Of a DNA stretch of 60,000 nucleotides, positions 57,001-60,000 are shown one piece after another. Each line of letters opens with the position of its first letter. Positions within the stretch are counted from its first letter, which is position 1. Position numbers and translations under genes: made by a program. Below the pieces are notes generated by a model, which worked only from the letters and a program-made list of their open reading frames with translations, had not been told where the DNA came from and ran no database searches. The stretch is from contig NC_049982.1 in the NCBI RefSeq assembly GCF_000003815.2, positions 17,248,365 to 17,308,364 on the forward strand, read 5' to 3'. Source of the stretch: Branchiostoma floridae. Lineage: Eukaryota; Chordata; Leptocardii; Amphioxiformes; Branchiostomatidae.

Positions 57001-59916
57001 CACCTCCATGAAATGGAGGTAATGTTTTAGAGAGAAACTGTGTATGCTGTACCTCCAGAATGTTACGTGTGATTGCGATGAAACTCGGTGAAAATTGTGT
57101 CTGTAAATACACAACAAACAACGACAAATAAAAAAATGGGACTAAATATACTAGTATTTCATGCAAGTATGAGGTCAATGAACTCTTGTTAGCATATGTA
57201 TCTGATTCACTGCATCCTTGTCTTGAAAACAGTACCAGTTGCCTCAAGCTGTCCAACATGTCAAGTCTTGTTCATAATATATGAAACTCAAGACAAGAAA
57301 AGTCATTATAGATTAAAACATAAAATGTCAGGAAACTGCTTAAAATACATGCCTTATGACATCTCAGGGATAGACTAGGACAGATAGTGCAAAGAAGAGT
57401 GGATAAAAATGATGCAATTGATTTTTAAAGCCATGAAGTCATAATTAAATATTGTCTCTCTGGAAAGATAAAAATAATAGACTCATTTTCAATATTACGT
57501 ATCCATACACCTCACAAAACCAGCAGGAAATGTAATTCAAAAGTCCTCCACATATGAATATATACGGCCTACCCTGACAACACCATTTGTCATCTGTCAG
57601 TGTCTGAATTATGCCCACTGACCTGTCTGGTCACCTCTACCATGTAACCTTCAGTCTCCTATAACTATGTACAAGGCTTCCATTACTGGTACACACACAA
57701 GGCTTCCCCTGCTGATTCAAATTGATGTTTCAAAAGTCCTGGTCAGAAAAATTGCAGTCAGCTGCCAATGTTCACTGTAGAGGCAGGGTAGTACCCTTGT
57801 TAGCATAGCAGTACAAATTATATTTTAGCAAACTGGGCTGTGTTCAAAATATAATTTGCACATCTTCCGTTACACCCCTCTGCAGTTTCATAACTTTTGC
57901 TGCGACAATAATACATTCCTGGTGACTGATCACCTTCTCCCTGCTGCGGTGCCAATAGGCTCAGTAGTAACTTTTGGGTAACAGTTAAAAAGATGATCAA
58001 TTCAACTCTACAAAATCTTCAGATTTCCAGTGTTTTCTCAAAGACACTAGTACACAAGCCTAACTTGTTGGCCAGAGGCACTCATTCCTCAAATAGCAGT
58101 TTGTTGGCCTCCACCCCATCAAGGATTACCAAATTCCCCTCCAGAGGTTAACTTTTCACAGTTTCAGTCTGAGGGCTGATGATGAGATATTGCTAGCCCA
58201 GTGACCCATTGTCAATGTCAATCAATGTACGTGTATGCTAAAAGCCCAGCCACACTCAAACCATACATTTGAAAACTTTCACCTGCCAACATTCTGACCA
58301 GTCAACCTAGGCTCCTGCTTGTTCCAGTCGACTACAGATGGTTCAACTGTATGGTTTCCTACAGGTATTTAACTAACAAAGGACATTCTTGTAATTCTAT
58401 TGGAGGAGAGAAAATCCTTCAGTGTGATCTGAATACCTAATATATTCTTATGGAAAGACAGTCATAAGTGTGGTCGATTTCACCTGAGTTCCTATCTGAA
58501 GTGACAGGTTAATTTGTTGCATTTGGCTCTTGAGCTACCCATCTCCAAACTTACTAAAGACTTTGCCCAGATAAATAAATTAATGTAGGATCATCCAAGG
58601 CATCTGTTGTTTGAGACCTGTTTTTTTAACAAAACATTTTTTAAGCTCTTTTGTAAGACACCTTCCTGATTATCTAGGAAAGGTTGCCAGTTGTAAGGAA
58701 GCCTGTTCATGTGTAAACCTCTGTTGGGGACATAGAAACTTGATGCCTTGCAGAATGATGAAATACTTGAATGTTCCTTTCTGTACTGTACCTTGTACAA
58801 AACAACAGCTGTCACTTGGAGACTGACCAGTTGGACTTGTTTGACAAAATGTTGTCAGTTTAACTTTAAAGAATACCCGACCATGCAGTCATGTTCCTTA
58901 CAGTTCAGTACTCTCAGGATCTCTGGGACCCCTCTCTACTATGAACAAGATAATTGGCAGCATTTAGCTTGGATGCAAGTACATGTACATAGCTTAGCTG
59001 GCACCCCAGTTGAAAGAATGGAAGCAACTATTAGTATTAGAGCAGACATAAGCCAACCAGGATGGCATTCAGGCAGGCTGCCAGAGAGGAAAGATGTCTT
59101 GGCGGAATGCTCTATATCACAACATTTTTGCCCTCTAATCACACAGTACATGTATAACATTTTTGTCAGGCCTTCTTTTCAACCAATTGATATTCACTTC
59201 ATTGTTCATTTTAGACTGACTAAGCTCACCTTGTCAATGTGTGCTGATCTAATGAGTCCCTCTATAGTCCTGATGGCGTGGAAGTTGGTAACTCGGACCG
59301 TGGTCCTTCTCCCCACATCCCTCTCGTACCGCTTGACAGGTGCAGTGTTAGTCCTGAACACACACTCGTGGGAGTCGATGTGGGGACCTGCGTGTCTGTT
59401 CAACACCTGTCCTGAGCTCGACACAAAGGCACATGTCCTACAATGCATCCTCAGGTGCTGCTTCAAGTTCCTGATATTCTCAAAGCTTGGGAGAGGTTCT
59501 GCATGCTGGTCATATGGCTGTGGGATGGGGGGTGCAGGTGTGCTAGTTGTGTTCTTTTTTGCTTGACTACCTGAGGTGGAATTTCTTAACAACATTGGTG
59601 ACCTTGTGGGCAACTTTTGTGGTGACCTTGATGGAACTGTCCTTGCTGTGGAGTTCCTTGATGAAGTCTTGTTACTACTAATATTAGTGCTAGCAGCATT
59701 GGTTTCATTTCCTAGTAGCAAGATGGGATTCACTGACACTGTTCTGAGAAGTTGTTCTGGTCTCTTGGTTATTTCTGAAGAGTCATTCACCAGGTATAAC
59801 CTGATGAAGTAGGGGCGGATACCAATGGCATGCCGGAGGTTGTCCGAGAAGTATAAGGTGTAGGATAGCAGCAGGATCAATCCAAAGGCAACAACCACCT
59901 TGAACACCGAGAAGAT
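45003..59916 (-). CDS. ST6GalNAc (III-VI type) sialyltransferase-like, 5'-partial
   Basis: Minus-strand coding exons are 59916-59230, 47297-47205, 46775-46705, 45631-45521 and 45192-45003. All splice sites are GT-AG and in phase, giving 383 aa plus an N-terminus outside the window. The exon at 59916 begins at an acceptor with no ATG; it encodes a signal anchor (FKVVVAFGLILLLSYTLYF) and a Ser/Thr-rich stem with about seven N-glycosylation sequons. Sialylmotif L reads CAFVSSSGQVLN... ECVFRTNTAP...YERDVG. Motif S (STGWFALTLMRQVCDS...FGM) is in the fourth exon. Motif III PYHYY and the motif VS region HKFVQEKTIFGRWA are in the last, which ends HPEWPPIQR as expected. The enzyme would add alpha-2,6 sialic acid to GalNAc of O-glycans or gangliosides in the Golgi. 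Paralogue not resolved. The first intron in the window is about 11.9 kb. Confidence 0.9.
48829..49043. mobile_element. Short MITE with AGGG(T/C)G(T/C)GGTCACATAGG termini
   Basis: The left end AGGGTGTGGTCACATAGGTC and the right end, read in reverse complement as AGGGCGCGGTCACATAGGTG, both continue into GCGAT...TACGATCG-like sequence. The element is 215 bp and lies in the long intron of the ST6GalNAc-like gene. Its GGTCACA core resembles the Harbinger-like MITE termini. No clear target duplication. Confidence 0.6.
49044..52780. other. Intronic sequence of the ST6GalNAc-like gene, no exon recognised
   Basis: Part of the long intron. Apart from a short GTGT microsatellite near 49309-49326, no exon, structured repeat or RNA gene is visible. 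Confidence 0.4.
52783..53360 (+). mobile_element. Mariner-family deletion derivative
   Basis: Near-perfect terminal inverted repeats of about 35 bp begin CGAGGGGCGTTCAAGAAGTA and are flanked by TA at 52781-52782 and 53361-53362, the Tc1/mariner target. The 578-bp element keeps only the start of a transposase gene. It lies in the long intron of the ST6GalNAc-like gene. Confidence 0.9.
52966..53265 (+). pseudogene. Mariner transposase, N-terminal DNA-binding part only
   Basis: From MEPVECRAVIRF to GRPSSAIDEASV the frame resembles the paired helix-turn-helix of mariner transposases (LVKRWHCEFKHGRKS followed by the GRP hook). After about 75 residues similarity stops and the frame ends at 53265. 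The catalytic DDE/D domain is absent, removed by an internal deletion. The ATG at 52966 is the mariner-like start; an earlier in-frame ATG lies at 52945. It could still bind the terminal repeats but cannot transpose. Confidence 0.8.
53361..55239. other. Intronic sequence, no exon recognised
   Basis: Continuation of the long intron. A small tandem CGGAAATGGAATGAC motif is repeated near 53746-53775. No gene. Confidence 0.4.
55240..55641. mobile_element. Mutator-like MITE with 9-bp target duplication
   Basis: Terminal inverted repeats of about 30 bp with one mismatch begin TAGCCTGGGTACCATCCGGA. The 9-bp duplication ATGCAGACT lies at 55231-55239 and 55642-55650, as expected for Mutator/MULE elements. 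The 402-bp element has no transposase. Inside, a tandem duplication of about 38 bp (AGAAGCGACTG...) runs from about 55536 to 55612. Confidence 0.8.
55651..59205. other. Intronic sequence with dispersed repeat fragments
   Basis: Contains fragments of the hairpin-ended repeat family: GAAGGTTATATT plus (TG)n at 56318-56460, and ACCTCCAT/GAA/ATGGAGGT at 57002-57020. No exon is recognised before the donor at 59229 of the ST6GalNAc-like gene. Confidence 0.4.
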
Positions 59917-60000
59917 CTGAAACACACAGGAAAAAGTGTTTTAAACAATGGATTTGAAATTAATCATACATCACTACTATGCACTGATGTGAAGAAAAAA

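Noticed and set aside
58748-59566. 272-codon plus-strand frame
   Set aside because: Its 3' half is antisense to the motif L exon of the ST6GalNAc-like gene; no independent support.

Overview
The window is animal nuclear DNA, most likely from an invertebrate chordate such as a lancelet (Branchiostoma). It has spliced genes with GT-AG introns and both ST8Sia-type and ST6GalNAc-type sialyltransferases, which are mainly deuterostome families. It also has a giant LRR-Roc-COR gene, a full-length APE-type LINE and many MITE-like elements. The organism call is an inference; no species-specific sequence was checked.

Layout. (1) 1-8.6 kb: one plus-strand gene encodes a predicted 2,313-residue LRR-Roc-COR (MFHAS1-like/ROCO) protein. 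A very large coding exon carries roughly 60 leucine-rich repeats, the GTPase and COR. Three small exons add a CxxC...CxxC module and an acidic disordered tail. (2) 9-27 kb: mostly non-coding, with a 1.2-kb PIF/Harbinger-like MITE, a LINE 3' fragment, a 41-bp minisatellite, a phase-consistent three-exon candidate small gene (113 aa, unrecognised) and a near-complete LINE on the minus strand. (3) 27.9-37.3 kb, plus strand: an alpha-2,8-sialyltransferase gene, eight coding exons plus a duplicated exon, 398 aa. A second copy of the Harbinger-like MITE and two other inverted-repeat elements sit in its introns. (4) 37-45 kb: repeats, a hairpin-ended repeat family, a fold-back repeat and a 100-N assembly gap. 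(5) 45-59.9 kb, minus strand: an ST6GalNAc (III-VI type) sialyltransferase gene. Its first coding exon in the window is separated from the rest by an intron of about 11.9 kb that hosts a mariner deletion derivative, a Mutator-like MITE and other repeats. The start-codon exon lies beyond the right edge.

Most notable points. First, the ST8Sia-like gene has two adjacent, diverged, equal-length (96 nt), equal-phase copies of the exon that completes sialylmotif L. Only 30 nt separate them, too short to splice out, so the arrangement predicts mutually exclusive splicing of the donor-substrate-binding region. A pyrimidine-rich tract of about 250 nt follows. Second, the ST6GalNAc-like gene has a possible extra last exon in which a splice-created UGA is followed by CAA UUA (the CARYYA readthrough context). 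Beyond it lies an open 52-codon extension with a transmembrane segment and a Lys-rich tail. The two sialyltransferase genes are convergent neighbours and both would act in the Golgi on glycoconjugates.
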